NCBI GenBank assembly: GCA_022845955.1 | Contig: AP025576.1 | Span: 1 to 64,000 of the forward strand | DNA from: Lachnospiraceae bacterium | GTDB taxonomy: Bacteria > Bacillota > Clostridia > Lachnospirales > Lachnospiraceae | Direction of reading: 5' to 3' | DNA: 64,000 nucleotides | Shown here: positions 20,180 to 27,429 of the stretch, piece after piece | How the letters are laid out: each line of letters opens with the position of its first letter | How positions within the stretch are numbered: position 1 is the stretch's first letter | The notes under the pieces: model-generated | What the model was told of the DNA's origin: nothing | Seen by the model: only the letters and a program-made list of their open reading frames with translations | The model's database searches: none | Translations under genes and position numbers: made by a program

Positions 20180-21367
20180 TCAGAATTTATAACTTGCGGC
20201 ATTAACATACGTGGTATTATCCCCGTCTGCCTCCGGTTCCTCCTTACGATCTTCAAACACCGCAATATCCCCGGATACGAGGCGTACCGCATTTTTAAGT
20301 GCAGGCGAACATCTGACAACCGCAATGTCTTCCAGCTTAAGACGATCCCGGAGGAGTTCAGGAGTCACATCATCGGCAATTTCAGCCACAGCGCAGTCAA
20401 TTACGTGCAGACCATCTGTTTCCTGTTCCAGCAACTGTCTGTCGATATGCATTATGCTTTGATCTGTTATAAGTGTGCCTTTGCTTGCAAAAAGATTGCC
20501 GTATTCCACAGGAAGATCAGATATTTCCGGAATACATTTTTCAGGAATGTACAGGGTGCCTGTTACCTTCAGATATTCCAGTTCAGTCAGCACTCCTATC
20601 GTTTCCCTGGTTAATGTAAGATTTCCTCTTTTATAAAGTTTTTTCCCAAACATCCGGATAGTACCGGGATTAATCGTTATAGTATCCGGCAGGATACAGC
20701 AGCCGTCAGGAATGATCTCAATTTCAGTATGATCAGGAAATAAGGGAAGGCTGGGTACGAATAAGTTTTCTGTTATCGCAGCATTTGAGCAAAGGAGCGT
20801 GACCTGTTTTTCCAGCAATGTGCGGATATCCGAATCAGGATCCAGGATACTTACCGTTCCGGTTATGAAATAAGGGGTATTCGGGCGGGCACGGAGGATA
20901 AAAAATTTATCAATAACAATGTCTTTCAGCAGGCAGACGGCGTTATCAGGATAGCTTTTCTGTTTGCCGTTCACCTGTATTTTGGACAGGGAAGCGGCAA
21001 GGCCTTCCGGATAGAGGAGACTTCCGTTTACAACTATTTTTTCATAACTGTCAACGGCATTACCGGCAGCGGGATGGATAAAAAGCTCGCCGGATACAAA
21101 CAAAATGGTATGTTCTGAAGCCATGTCTTTTTCTCCGATTTCCACAGAGCCGTTTTTGAGCACTAATTCTGTTCCATCCGGTACTTTGAGGACACAGGCA
21201 GTATTCATGCTAACCGGATATTTTGCAGAGAGCAGGGCGGATTTTTCAGACTGGATAACCGCCGCTGCATTGATATTGATTTCAGCATATTGAGACAGTC
21301 TTTCTTCCGTTATTTCCGTCATATCACAGACAGCGGTATTAACAGATAATTTTTTTGTTGTTTCCAT
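20180..21367 (-). CDS. Hypothetical beta-repeat protein encoded with a sigma factor
   Basis: A 395-aa protein that I do not recognise by name. It has no signal peptide or membrane helix. Much of it alternates short hydrophobic strands with turns (for example LKVTGTLYIPEK, LFVSGELFIHP, IVVNGSLLYPEG), suggesting a repetitive beta structure of about 20-25 residues per unit. The C-terminal part has DDVTPELLRDRLKLEDI. It starts 15 bases after the sigma-factor gene with AGAGGTG upstream, so it is the second main product of that operon. It lacks the membrane helix expected of a classical anti-sigma factor; a role in modulating the sigma factor is speculative. Confidence 0.7.
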   Translation of the reverse strand: METTKKLSVNTAVCDMTEITEERLSQYAEININAAAVIQSEKSALLSAKYPVSMNTACVLKVPDGTELVLKNGSVEIGEKDMASEHTILFVSGELFIHPAAGNAVDSYEKIVVNGSLLYPEGLAASLSKIQVNGKQKSYPDNAVCLLKDIVIDKFFILRARPNTPYFITGTVSILDPDSDIRTLLEKQVTLLCSNAAITENLFVPSLPLFPDHTEIEIIPDGCCILPDTITINPGTIRMFGKKLYKRGNLTLTRETIGVLTELEYLKVTGTLYIPEKCIPEISDLPVEYGNLFASKGTLITDQSIMHIDRQLLEQETDGLHVIDCAVAEIADDVTPELLRDRLKLEDIAVVRCSPALKNAVRLVSGDIAVFEDRKEEPEADGDNTTYVNAASYKF

Positions 21368-21382
21368 AGGGGCACCTCTCTT

Positions 21383-21847
21383 TTATTTTTTGTTTTCCAG
21401 TTCGGGATAATTCAGGCGCAGCTTTCGTCTGGCGCTTGCAAGGCGGGAACGTACGGTTGAAGAAGGAATATGGTACATGGCGGACAGCTGTGTCGAATCA
21501 AAGCCCTCAAAATACCTTTTTATGAATAATATCCGTTCTTCTTCCGGCAGTTTCTCACACAGCTGCCGCACCTCAATCCGGGATAAATCGTCCCGTGTTT
21601 CTGTTTTTTCTTCTGTTTCCGGGCAAGCCGCTTCCCTTCTTACTTTATCAATAAAAAGATTACGGGCTGTTTTATACAGCCATGCACGGCATTGGTGTTT
21701 ATCCATAACATTCAGTGTTTCCGCATGTTCCAGAGCGCGAAGAAAGGTTTCCTGTACAATATCTTCCGCTGCGCTTTTATCACAGGTCATATTGGTAACA
21801 TAGCGGACCAGCTCCTGAAAAAACAGCTGATAAATCTGCGTTATCAT
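21383..21847 (-). CDS. ECF-type RNA polymerase sigma factor
   Basis: A 154-aa sigma-70-family protein with region 2 (DIVQETFLRALEHAE) and region 4 (TQLSAMYHIPSSTVRSRLASARRKL). Alternative sigma factors of this size redirect RNA polymerase to a small stress regulon. The frame is open 24 codons further upstream, but AGGAGA lies six bases before the ATG at 21847, which gives MITQIYQLFFQEL. That ATG overlaps the stop of a preceding open frame as ATGA. No anti-sigma gene with a membrane helix is adjacent. An ECF-like promoter is seen upstream (22129-22157). Confidence 0.9.
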   Translation of the reverse strand: MITQIYQLFFQELVRYVTNMTCDKSAAEDIVQETFLRALEHAETLNVMDKHQCRAWLYKTARNLFIDKVRREAACPETEEKTETRDDLSRIEVRQLCEKLPEEERILFIKRYFEGFDSTQLSAMYHIPSSTVRSRLASARRKLRLNYPELENKK

Positions 21848-22080
21848 AAGATTCTCCTGACCGCCTTCTGTTTTTGTGATGATAGTTTCATTGTACCAGA
21901 TATCGGGAAAATACGGCATTTTTTTGGAATAAGCTTACGTGGGTTAAACAGGGATTGCAGCCGCTTAAGGCGGTTTTTTTTGTTTTTCCCTGCTGAAATT
22001 AATTCCAGCTTCCTTCTGTTTTTCTCGATTTGCCTGGCAGAAGCAAAAAGATAATATTCATAGTATAATTCGGGATTTAT
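21844..22080 (-). CDS. Putative basic 78-aa ORF with an ATA start, coupled to the sigma gene
   Basis: On the minus strand a full Shine-Dalgarno AAAGGAGG stands seven bases before ATA at 22080, opening an uninterrupted 78-codon frame whose TGA overlaps the sigma-factor ATG (ATGA). The product would be very basic (NRRKLELIS, NKKNRLKRL, PRKLIPKKCR). No in-frame ATG, GTG or TTG exists at the right place, and an in-frame TAG lies 14 codons upstream of the ATA. It may use a rare start, may be a formerly ATG-started gene now weakened, or may be only a leader. Not recognised. Confidence 0.35.
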   Translation of the reverse strand: MNPELYYEYYLFASARQIEKNRRKLELISAGKNKKNRLKRLQSLFNPRKLIPKKCRIFPISGTMKLSSQKQKAVRRIL

Positions 22081-22124
22081 AGGAATTCCTCCTTTCGTAA
22101 AGGTTTGCTTATTTATGCTTTCCT

Positions 22125-22157
22125 ATATAGAACGAATGGGGGAGCGGAAGTGTTGAC
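22125..22157 (-). promoter_or_regulatory. ECF-like promoter of the sigma operon
   Basis: Read on the minus strand: GTCAAC (22157-22152), 17 bases, CGTTCTATA (22134-22126). This resembles the AAC...CGT pattern of ECF promoters and lies just before the AAAGGAGG of the operon, as expected for autoregulation. Confidence 0.35.
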
Positions 22158-22201
22158 AGGAAAAAAGAAATTTTATGAAAGAGGCAGACTGGTAAGAAAA
22201 G

Positions 22202-22354
22202 TTATTTATTATTTTTTCCGTGATACCATTCCTCTAATGCATCAAGGACACCCTCTTTTACGGCGGTTTTTATAATAAAAAATAAAAATCCCCCTATGAT
22301 AGAAGCAATCACTAAATAAAAAAGAATCATAAACAGAACACCAAATACTGACAT
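22202..22354 (-). CDS. Small membrane protein, 50 aa
   Basis: An unrecognised short gene. The product begins MSVFGVLFMILFYLV, has one hydrophobic helix of about 24 residues and ends in a charged tail KEGVLDALEEWYHGKNNK. AAAGGAG lies close upstream of the ATG. Small single-helix proteins with an acidic amphipathic tail are common in Clostridia (DUF6019-like); the tail could contact another membrane protein. It is a monocistronic gene between the sigma operon and the zinc-ribbon gene. Confidence 0.7.
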   Translation of the reverse strand: MSVFGVLFMILFYLVIASIIGGFLFFIIKTAVKEGVLDALEEWYHGKNNK

Positions 22355-22493
22355 AAAAATCTCCTTTCTCCTGAACGGTTTAACAAATGCTTATCTGATT
22401 TTTTCCATGGTAAAATTATAAAGGAAAACATAAAAAAAATACACGTTTTTAGGGAAAAATAAGAATAATTTAAGATTCATTTTGAACCGTATC

Positions 22494-22567
22494 TGCTATA
22501 ATAAAGGAGGTGCAACTTATAATTATAAGGTACTATACTTGTAACTGTCAAAATATGGAACAGTTAC
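22494..22567 (+). promoter_or_regulatory. Extended -10 promoter and two palindromes before the zinc-ribbon gene
   Basis: TGCTATAAT (22494-22502) is an extended -10. It is followed by AAAGGAGG (22504-22511) without a convincing gene, the perfect palindrome CTTATAATTATAAG (22516-22529) and the inverted repeat GTAACTGT (22541-22548) / ACAGTTAC (22560-22567). The arrangement looks like an operator or a structured 5' leader. Confidence 0.45.
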
Positions 22568-22594
22568 CTATAATTAAAATGAAGAGGTATAAAA

Positions 22595-22807
22595 ATGGAA
22601 AAAAGACAATACATATGCCCCAAATGCGGCTGCCAGCAATATGAAAGCGATCAGTTTCAGGCAACGGGGGGAAATTTTGCGAAAATATTCGATGTGCAGA
22701 ATAAGAAATTTGTTACGATCAGCTGCCGGCAGTGTGGTTTTACAGAGCTGTATAAGTCACAGAATTCCGATGGATGGGATATCCTGGATTTCCTTATCGG
22801 CAACTGA
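22595..22807 (+). CDS. Zinc-ribbon protein, 70 aa
   Basis: A small protein with two zinc-binding knuckles, CPKCGC near the N-terminus and CRQCGF at about residue 46, around a short linker with GDxFQATGG-like sequence (here DQFQATGGNFAKIFDVQ). It resembles the predicted nucleic-acid-binding zinc_ribbon_13 (PF09855) type. The target is unknown. The AGAGG before the ATG is modest. Palindromes in the leader suggest regulation. Confidence 0.8.
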   Translation: MEKRQYICPKCGCQQYESDQFQATGGNFAKIFDVQNKKFVTISCRQCGFTELYKSQNSDGWDILDFLIGN

Positions 22808-22834
22808 ACCGGCAACTGATTAGAGGGAACAGAA

Positions 22835-22883
22835 GGAACCGTCCGGGATGTTTTTTGGGGCAAAGTGACAGGAGGGCGGTTCC
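22835..22883. repeat. Inverted-repeat hairpin between convergent genes
   Basis: GGAACCGTCC (22835-22844) pairs with GGGCGGTTCC (22874-22883), with one G-U pair, around a 29-base loop containing AAAGTGACAGG. I recall similar GGAACCGTCCC...GACGGTTCC strings as dispersed intergenic repeats in Clostridia. It may also act as a terminator; there is a T6 run inside the loop. Confidence 0.5.
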
Positions 22884-22888
22884 CAAGG

Positions 22889-24484
22889 TTATTTCTTATG
22901 CATAAAGATACGAAGGAGCAGGCAGAGGAACAGAATAAAAGCGATGGAGAACCCTGCGAATGCAGGCCAGGGAATACCCAGGAGAAGGGGTTCTACAGGG
23001 GCCAGGCATAAGAGGGACGAACCGATAAATAAAGAGGCCGTCAGTATGGAAAGAGACAGGGAATGTACGCTGTTTTGAATCCTGTTGCCGGCCTCTTCCG
23101 CGTTGGTGAATTCCAGGTTCAGCTTGGTCTGCCCGTTTTTGGTGATGCTGAGCAAATCGGAAAGCTGGGCAGGGATTTCCAGAGATTTGGAAAGGGAGGA
23201 ATAGGCCAGCCGGGCATTATGCTTTATTTCATGGCGGAGATTAAAATCGTCCATGAGAATGGAAGCCATATGGCCGGAAAGGATCTGGAACATATTTACC
23301 TCAGGAGAACAGGCGGACAGCATTCCTTCCATGGTTACCATGCTTCGTCCCAGAAGGGTGATATCAGGAGGAATGGCTATATTATGGGATTTTATCATGT
23401 CCAGAAGCTTTTCTATTAAATCACCCACATCCATGCTGCCGAAGCCGGCAGTGAGAAATCTGCTCACAATATCGTCGATATCCGTATATAAGTGTGCATG
23501 ATTAATCCGTCCTTTGGTTTCGCCGAGAGCGAGAAGTACATTTTTCAGTTCATAGATATCGTTTTTCAGTACTGCGGTCACGGCTCTTTTAAAGAGGGCG
23601 CGGTAACGGGAGGAAAGGGTGCCCATCATCCCCAAATCCAGCCAGACGATCTGCCCGCCGGAAATACGGATATTACCAGGGTGGGGATCCGCATGGAAAA
23701 AACCGTCCTCCAGTATCTGCTTGCAGTAGTTTTCTGCGGCCTTGCGGCCGATTTCGGTCATATCATAGCCCTGTTCTTCCAGCTCCTCCATGTGATCAAT
23801 CTGAATCCCTTCCACATAGCTCATGACAAGAATGTGAGAAGTGGTGAGTTCATGGTAAACGCCTGGGCAGGTCACATATTTAATATCCTTCTGGTTCTGG
23901 AAAAAGGTGTCACAATTGGCGGCCTCTTTCAGAAAATCCATCTCTTCCTGAGAGGTTTTCCACAGTTCATCCAGGACGGTACGGAAGTCGATGAGTTCCC
24001 CCGTACCTATGGTGAATTTTAGGAGGGAAACGGCATGGCGCATCAGCTTGATGTCTTCTTCCATAATCTCATGGATCCGGGGCCGCTGAACCTTGATGAC
24101 CACCTGCTCCCCATTTTCCAGAACTGCCGGGTGAACCTGTGCGATAGAGGCAGAGCCAAGAGGATCCGGTGATATTTCACGGAAAACATCTTCCGCAGGC
24201 TTTCCCAGTTCTCTCTCTATTTCGGATTTTATGACATGAAAAGGAAGGGGCTTCACATCGGTTCTTAACCGTTCAAGCTCCTTACAATAAGACTCCGGCA
24301 GCATATCGGATCGCATGGACATAATCTGGCCCAGTTTTACATAGGTGGGGCCTAAGTCCTCCAATATCTGCCGGAGCTTTTCCGGTTGGATACCGGATGT
24401 AATATGATGCTTTTTCAGAACCCCCAGTATCTCTTTAAGACGGATACCGGAGGCATCATTTTGCTGCTGGTTATTTGTTGTCAC
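22889..24484 (-). CDS. ABC1/UbiB-family atypical kinase
   Basis: A 531-aa member of the ABC1/ADCK/UbiB family. It shows the family KxGQ motif (YVKLGQIMSMRSDMLP), the Ala-rich nucleotide loop SASIAQVH, VVIKVQRP, the metal/phosphotransfer segment FHADPHPGNI and WLDLGMMG. Two C-terminal membrane helices follow. In organisms with ubiquinone the family supports its synthesis; anaerobic Clostridia lack it, so the role here is unknown. An in-frame ATG at 24592 would overlap the upstream gene by 122 bases; GTG at 24484 (14-base overlap) or 24520 is more likely. Coupled to the phasin-like gene. Confidence 0.88.
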   Translation of the reverse strand: MTTNNQQQNDASGIRLKEILGVLKKHHITSGIQPEKLRQILEDLGPTYVKLGQIMSMRSDMLPESYCKELERLRTDVKPLPFHVIKSEIERELGKPAEDVFREISPDPLGSASIAQVHPAVLENGEQVVIKVQRPRIHEIMEEDIKLMRHAVSLLKFTIGTGELIDFRTVLDELWKTSQEEMDFLKEAANCDTFFQNQKDIKYVTCPGVYHELTTSHILVMSYVEGIQIDHMEELEEQGYDMTEIGRKAAENYCKQILEDGFFHADPHPGNIRISGGQIVWLDLGMMGTLSSRYRALFKRAVTAVLKNDIYELKNVLLALGETKGRINHAHLYTDIDDIVSRFLTAGFGSMDVGDLIEKLLDMIKSHNIAIPPDITLLGRSMVTMEGMLSACSPEVNMFQILSGHMASILMDDFNLRHEIKHNARLAYSSLSKSLEIPAQLSDLLSITKNGQTKLNLEFTNAEEAGNRIQNSVHSLSLSILTASLFIGSSLLCLAPVEPLLLGIPWPAFAGFSIAFILFLCLLLRIFMHKK

Positions 24485-24869
24485 AGTCGTTCCCGTCGCA
24501 GGTTTCGGTTTTTTCTTCACAAGAGCACTCTTCTTCACAGGCGCAGTCCTCTTTGGCTTCTTCCTCTGCAGGAGCCGCATTCTTAAGTTCATCCAGCTTT
24601 GCCTTCAGGGCTTCCAGCTCTTCCCTGGACATCTTGTCCACTGCGGAAAAAACATCCTTGAACTCATTAACCACATTTACAGTTACATGCTTATTGATTT
24701 TTTCCTTGGTGGTACGTTTGAGTTCTTCGTTGAGAACCTTACCCTGCTCTACAGTCAGCTCTCCTTTTTCCACCAGATTGTCAATCAGGTTTTTGGCAGC
24801 TTCTCCGGTGGTGGCTACGGCTCCAACGCCTGCCAGAAATATTTTTTTGATTCCTTCGGTAATATCCAT
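24471..24869 (-). CDS. Phasin-like helical protein with Cys-rich acidic tail
   Basis: A 132-aa protein. Residues 1-95 resemble the PhaF/phasin-related family: a hydrophobic glycine-rich start (MDITEGIKKIFLAGVGAV), amphipathic helices and a coiled-coil KLDEL segment. Residues 100-132 form an acidic tail with six cysteines (CAC, CSC, then two singles). The ATG at 24869 follows AGGAAG; the longer frame to 24998 is AT-rich leader. It is encoded immediately upstream of the UbiB-like kinase, a pairing that occurs in other Firmicutes, so a joint membrane function is likely. The Cys tail may bind metal; that is inference. Confidence 0.75.
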   Translation of the reverse strand: MDITEGIKKIFLAGVGAVATTGEAAKNLIDNLVEKGELTVEQGKVLNEELKRTTKEKINKHVTVNVVNEFKDVFSAVDKMSREELEALKAKLDELKNAAPAEEEAKEDCACEEECSCEEKTETCDGNDCDNK

Positions 24870-25074
24870 TGTTCTTCTTCCTTTCTTAATAAAAAAGACG
24901 GTTATTTTGTGATACCCATAGTATAACATATTGACAGAAAATTTCTTGTGTTTCAGAAAGGATTTAGAAAAAATTAAGATAATGATAAGGGTTCCCATTT
25001 TTTATAAAAACTGATAGAATAAATCTATAAAATCAGCTGAAACGGGCTGTAAAAATAAGGAAGGGCTAACATAT

Positions 25075-26040
25075 ATGAAAAAATTCGATGTAACGGCATT
25101 AGGCGAGCTTTTAATTGACTTTACGGATAATGGAAAAAGTGCACAGGGGAATACGTTATTTGAGGCAAATCCGGGAGGGGCGCCTTGCAATGTCCTGGCT
25201 ATGTTGAATAAGTGCGGACATCCTACCGCTTTTATCGGGAAGGTGGGGAAGGATATTTTTGGCCTGAAGCTGAAGTCTACTCTGGAAGAGGTGGGGATCG
25301 ATACCTCCAACCTTATTGTGGATGAAAATGCCAGGACGACTCTTGCTTTTGTACAGACCTTCGAGGATGGGGACCGGGATTTTTCTTTCTTCCGGAATCC
25401 GGGGGCGGACATGCTGCTTACCGCTGAGGAAGTGAATGAGGATTTGATAAAGGAATCCAGGATATTTCATTTCGGAACGCTCAGCATGACCCATGAGGGA
25501 GTAAGGGAAGCTACGAAGAGAGCGATTGCCGTGGCAAAAGAAAGCGGGGCAGTGGTATCTTTTGATCCCAACCTGCGCCCTCCCCTGTGGAATTCCCTGG
25601 AGGATGCGAGGGTTCAGGTGGCTTATGGGCTGGGGCAATGTGATGTGCTGAAGATATCTGACAATGAGATCCAGTGGTTTACCGGAGAAGAGGATTACGA
25701 TGCAGGAATAGCCAGACTGAGAAAGGATTATGATATCCCTCTGATTCTCCTTTCTATGGGAAGGGATGGCAGCAGGGCTTATTATAAGGACTGGAAGGTG
25801 GAGGTTGCACCGTTCCTTCAGGAAAGCACCATTGAAACCACAGGGGCGGGGGATACCTTCGGAGGAAGCTGCCTGCATTACCTGTTAACGTACGGCCTTG
25901 ATAATCTGGATGAGGGCAGGCTTAGGGAAATGCTTACCTTTGCCAATGCGGCCGCATCCATTGTAACAACCAGAAAGGGCGCGCTCCGCGTTATGCCGGA
26001 CAGGGAAGAAGTGGAACGCTTTATCCGGGCCGCAAATTAA
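25075..26040 (+). CDS. PfkB-family carbohydrate kinase, probable fructokinase
   Basis: A 321-aa ribokinase-fold kinase. It shows the N-terminal GELLIDFT, the sugar-binding NPGGAPCNVL, a lid region, DPNLRPPLW, and the C-terminal signature with catalytic Asp in TGAGDTFGGSC. Sequence style and length match fructokinases (ScrK type) that make fructose-6-phosphate. It would use fructose released by the GH32 enzyme encoded about 5 kb upstream, although they are not in one operon. AAGGAAGGG lies upstream of the ATG. Confidence 0.87.
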   Translation: MKKFDVTALGELLIDFTDNGKSAQGNTLFEANPGGAPCNVLAMLNKCGHPTAFIGKVGKDIFGLKLKSTLEEVGIDTSNLIVDENARTTLAFVQTFEDGDRDFSFFRNPGADMLLTAEEVNEDLIKESRIFHFGTLSMTHEGVREATKRAIAVAKESGAVVSFDPNLRPPLWNSLEDARVQVAYGLGQCDVLKISDNEIQWFTGEEDYDAGIARLRKDYDIPLILLSMGRDGSRAYYKDWKVEVAPFLQESTIETTGAGDTFGGSCLHYLLTYGLDNLDEGRLREMLTFANAAASIVTTRKGALRVMPDREEVERFIRAAN

Positions 26041-26078
26041 TACGGGTGAAGCCGGATAGTTATTACGGAAGGGAATAA

Positions 26079-26130
26079 GCGCAGGTGCTGCATAGCCGGT
26101 ACCCTACGGGGAAGGCGGCGGCACCTGCGC
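26079..26130. repeat. Long-loop hairpin after the fructokinase gene
   Basis: GCGCAGGTGC (26079-26088) and GCACCTGCGC (26121-26130) are perfect 10-base arms around a 32-base loop. No T-run follows on either strand, so it is not a typical terminator. It may be an operator, a processed RNA structure or a degenerate repeat. Confidence 0.4.
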
Positions 26131-26217
26131 ATCTTGTGTTCCCATATCCGGATCCGGTGTTGGTTGCCCTGTGAAATAACAGACTGTAGTCAGTGAGAAA
26201 CAATGAGGGAGGAAATG

Positions 26218-27420
26218 ATGGAAGCTTATAATGTGTTCAGAGATTTGGCAATTATTATCGTTGCTGCAAAAATATTTGCTATTTTGGCAAGAAAATGTAA
26301 AGCGCCCCAGGTGGTAGGGGAAATTGTGGCGGGCCTTATTCTGGGTCCCAGTTTGCTGGGTATGGTGGAGCAGTCCAATTTTATACTGCAGATGGCTGAA
26401 ATCGGTGTTATTCTGCTGATGTTTTCCGCGGGGCTGGGAACCAACCTGCGCGATCTGATGAAAACAGGGCCAATCGCCCTGCTTATTGCGCTTTGCGGGG
26501 TTTTTATCCCCCTTATCGGCGGTTCCCTTTTGTATATGGGATTTTACGGGCTTACACCCTGGGGGTCGGAAGCATTCTATAAGGCGGTATTTATGGGGGT
26601 AATCCTGACGGCTACCTCGGTGAGTATTACGGTGGAGTCCCTGAAGGAAATGGGAAAACTGAAGGGGAAGGTGGGGACCACCATCCTGAGCGCGGCAATC
26701 ATCGATGATGTTATCGGTATTATCGTACTTACTTTTGTTATCGGTTTTAAAAATCCGGAATCCAATCCGGGAACTGTGGTTATGGATACGGTACTGTTTT
26801 TCCTGTTTGCCATAGGGGTGGGGTTTGTCTGCTACATCATATTTAAGTGGATGGACAAAAGATATCCCCACACAAGGAGAATCCCCATTTTAGGGTTGGC
26901 TCTTTGTTTTGCCATGGCTTTTATTGCAGAAAAGTATTTTGGTATTGCGGATATAACAGGTGCTTATGTGGCAGGCCTCATTCTGTGTTCCATTCAGGAT
27001 TCGGATTACATTGCGCGGAAAATGGATATTAATTCATATATGATCTTCGGGCCTATCTTCTTTGTCAGCATTGGCCTGAAAACGGATATCGGGGATATGA
27101 ATGTGTCGATTCTGTTTTTTGCCGTATGTTTTGTATTGGTTGGACTTATTACAAAAATTGTGGGTTGTGGTATTATGGCGAAAATATGCCGATTCAGTAA
27201 TGCGGATTCCCTGAAAATCGGCGTGGGTATGATGACCAGAGGGGAAGTGGCCCTTATTGTGGCGCAGAAGGGCCTGAATGTGGGTCTGCTGAATTCCGTT
27301 TATTTTACGGCGGTTATTCTGTTGATTGTATTTTCTTCCATTCTTACACCGATTATACTGAAAATATTGTATTCTAAGGACAAGACACCGCAGGAACCGG
27401 ATTCCGCTTTGGTTTCTTAG
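26218..27420 (+). CDS. CPA2-type cation:proton antiporter
   Basis: A 400-aa membrane protein with about 12-13 helices of the Na+/H+ exchanger fold (KefB/GerN-like). Conserved segments are the acidic helix pair around AAIIDDVIGIIV, with the DD typical of electrogenic transport, and the end segment MMTRGEVALIVA. It exchanges Na+ or K+ for H+. It has no C-terminal TrkA domain. GGGAGG at 26207-26212 fits the ATG at 26218 better than the ATG at 26203. The MBOAT gene starts nine bases after it. Confidence 0.9.
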   Translation: MEAYNVFRDLAIIIVAAKIFAILARKCKAPQVVGEIVAGLILGPSLLGMVEQSNFILQMAEIGVILLMFSAGLGTNLRDLMKTGPIALLIALCGVFIPLIGGSLLYMGFYGLTPWGSEAFYKAVFMGVILTATSVSITVESLKEMGKLKGKVGTTILSAAIIDDVIGIIVLTFVIGFKNPESNPGTVVMDTVLFFLFAIGVGFVCYIIFKWMDKRYPHTRRIPILGLALCFAMAFIAEKYFGIADITGAYVAGLILCSIQDSDYIARKMDINSYMIFGPIFFVSIGLKTDIGDMNVSILFFAVCFVLVGLITKIVGCGIMAKICRFSNADSLKIGVGMMTRGEVALIVAQKGLNVGLLNSVYFTAVILLIVFSSILTPIILKILYSKDKTPQEPDSALVS

Positions 27421-27429
27421 GAGGAACGC

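Noticed and set aside
21957..21984. Plus-strand terminator-like CCGCTTAAGGCGG plus T8
   Set aside because: Only a four-base stem; no plus-strand gene ends here, and the T-run is the lysine-codon tract of the minus-strand frame.
22510..22644. GTG frame after AAAGGAGG before the zinc-ribbon gene
   Set aside because: The SD overlaps the GTG, the product is low-quality and it runs into the zinc-ribbon gene in another frame.
24592..24869. Long N-terminal extension of the UbiB-like protein
   Set aside because: The extra residues are lysine/proline-rich and come from the overlapping phasin-like gene in another frame; a GTG start near the junction is more credible.
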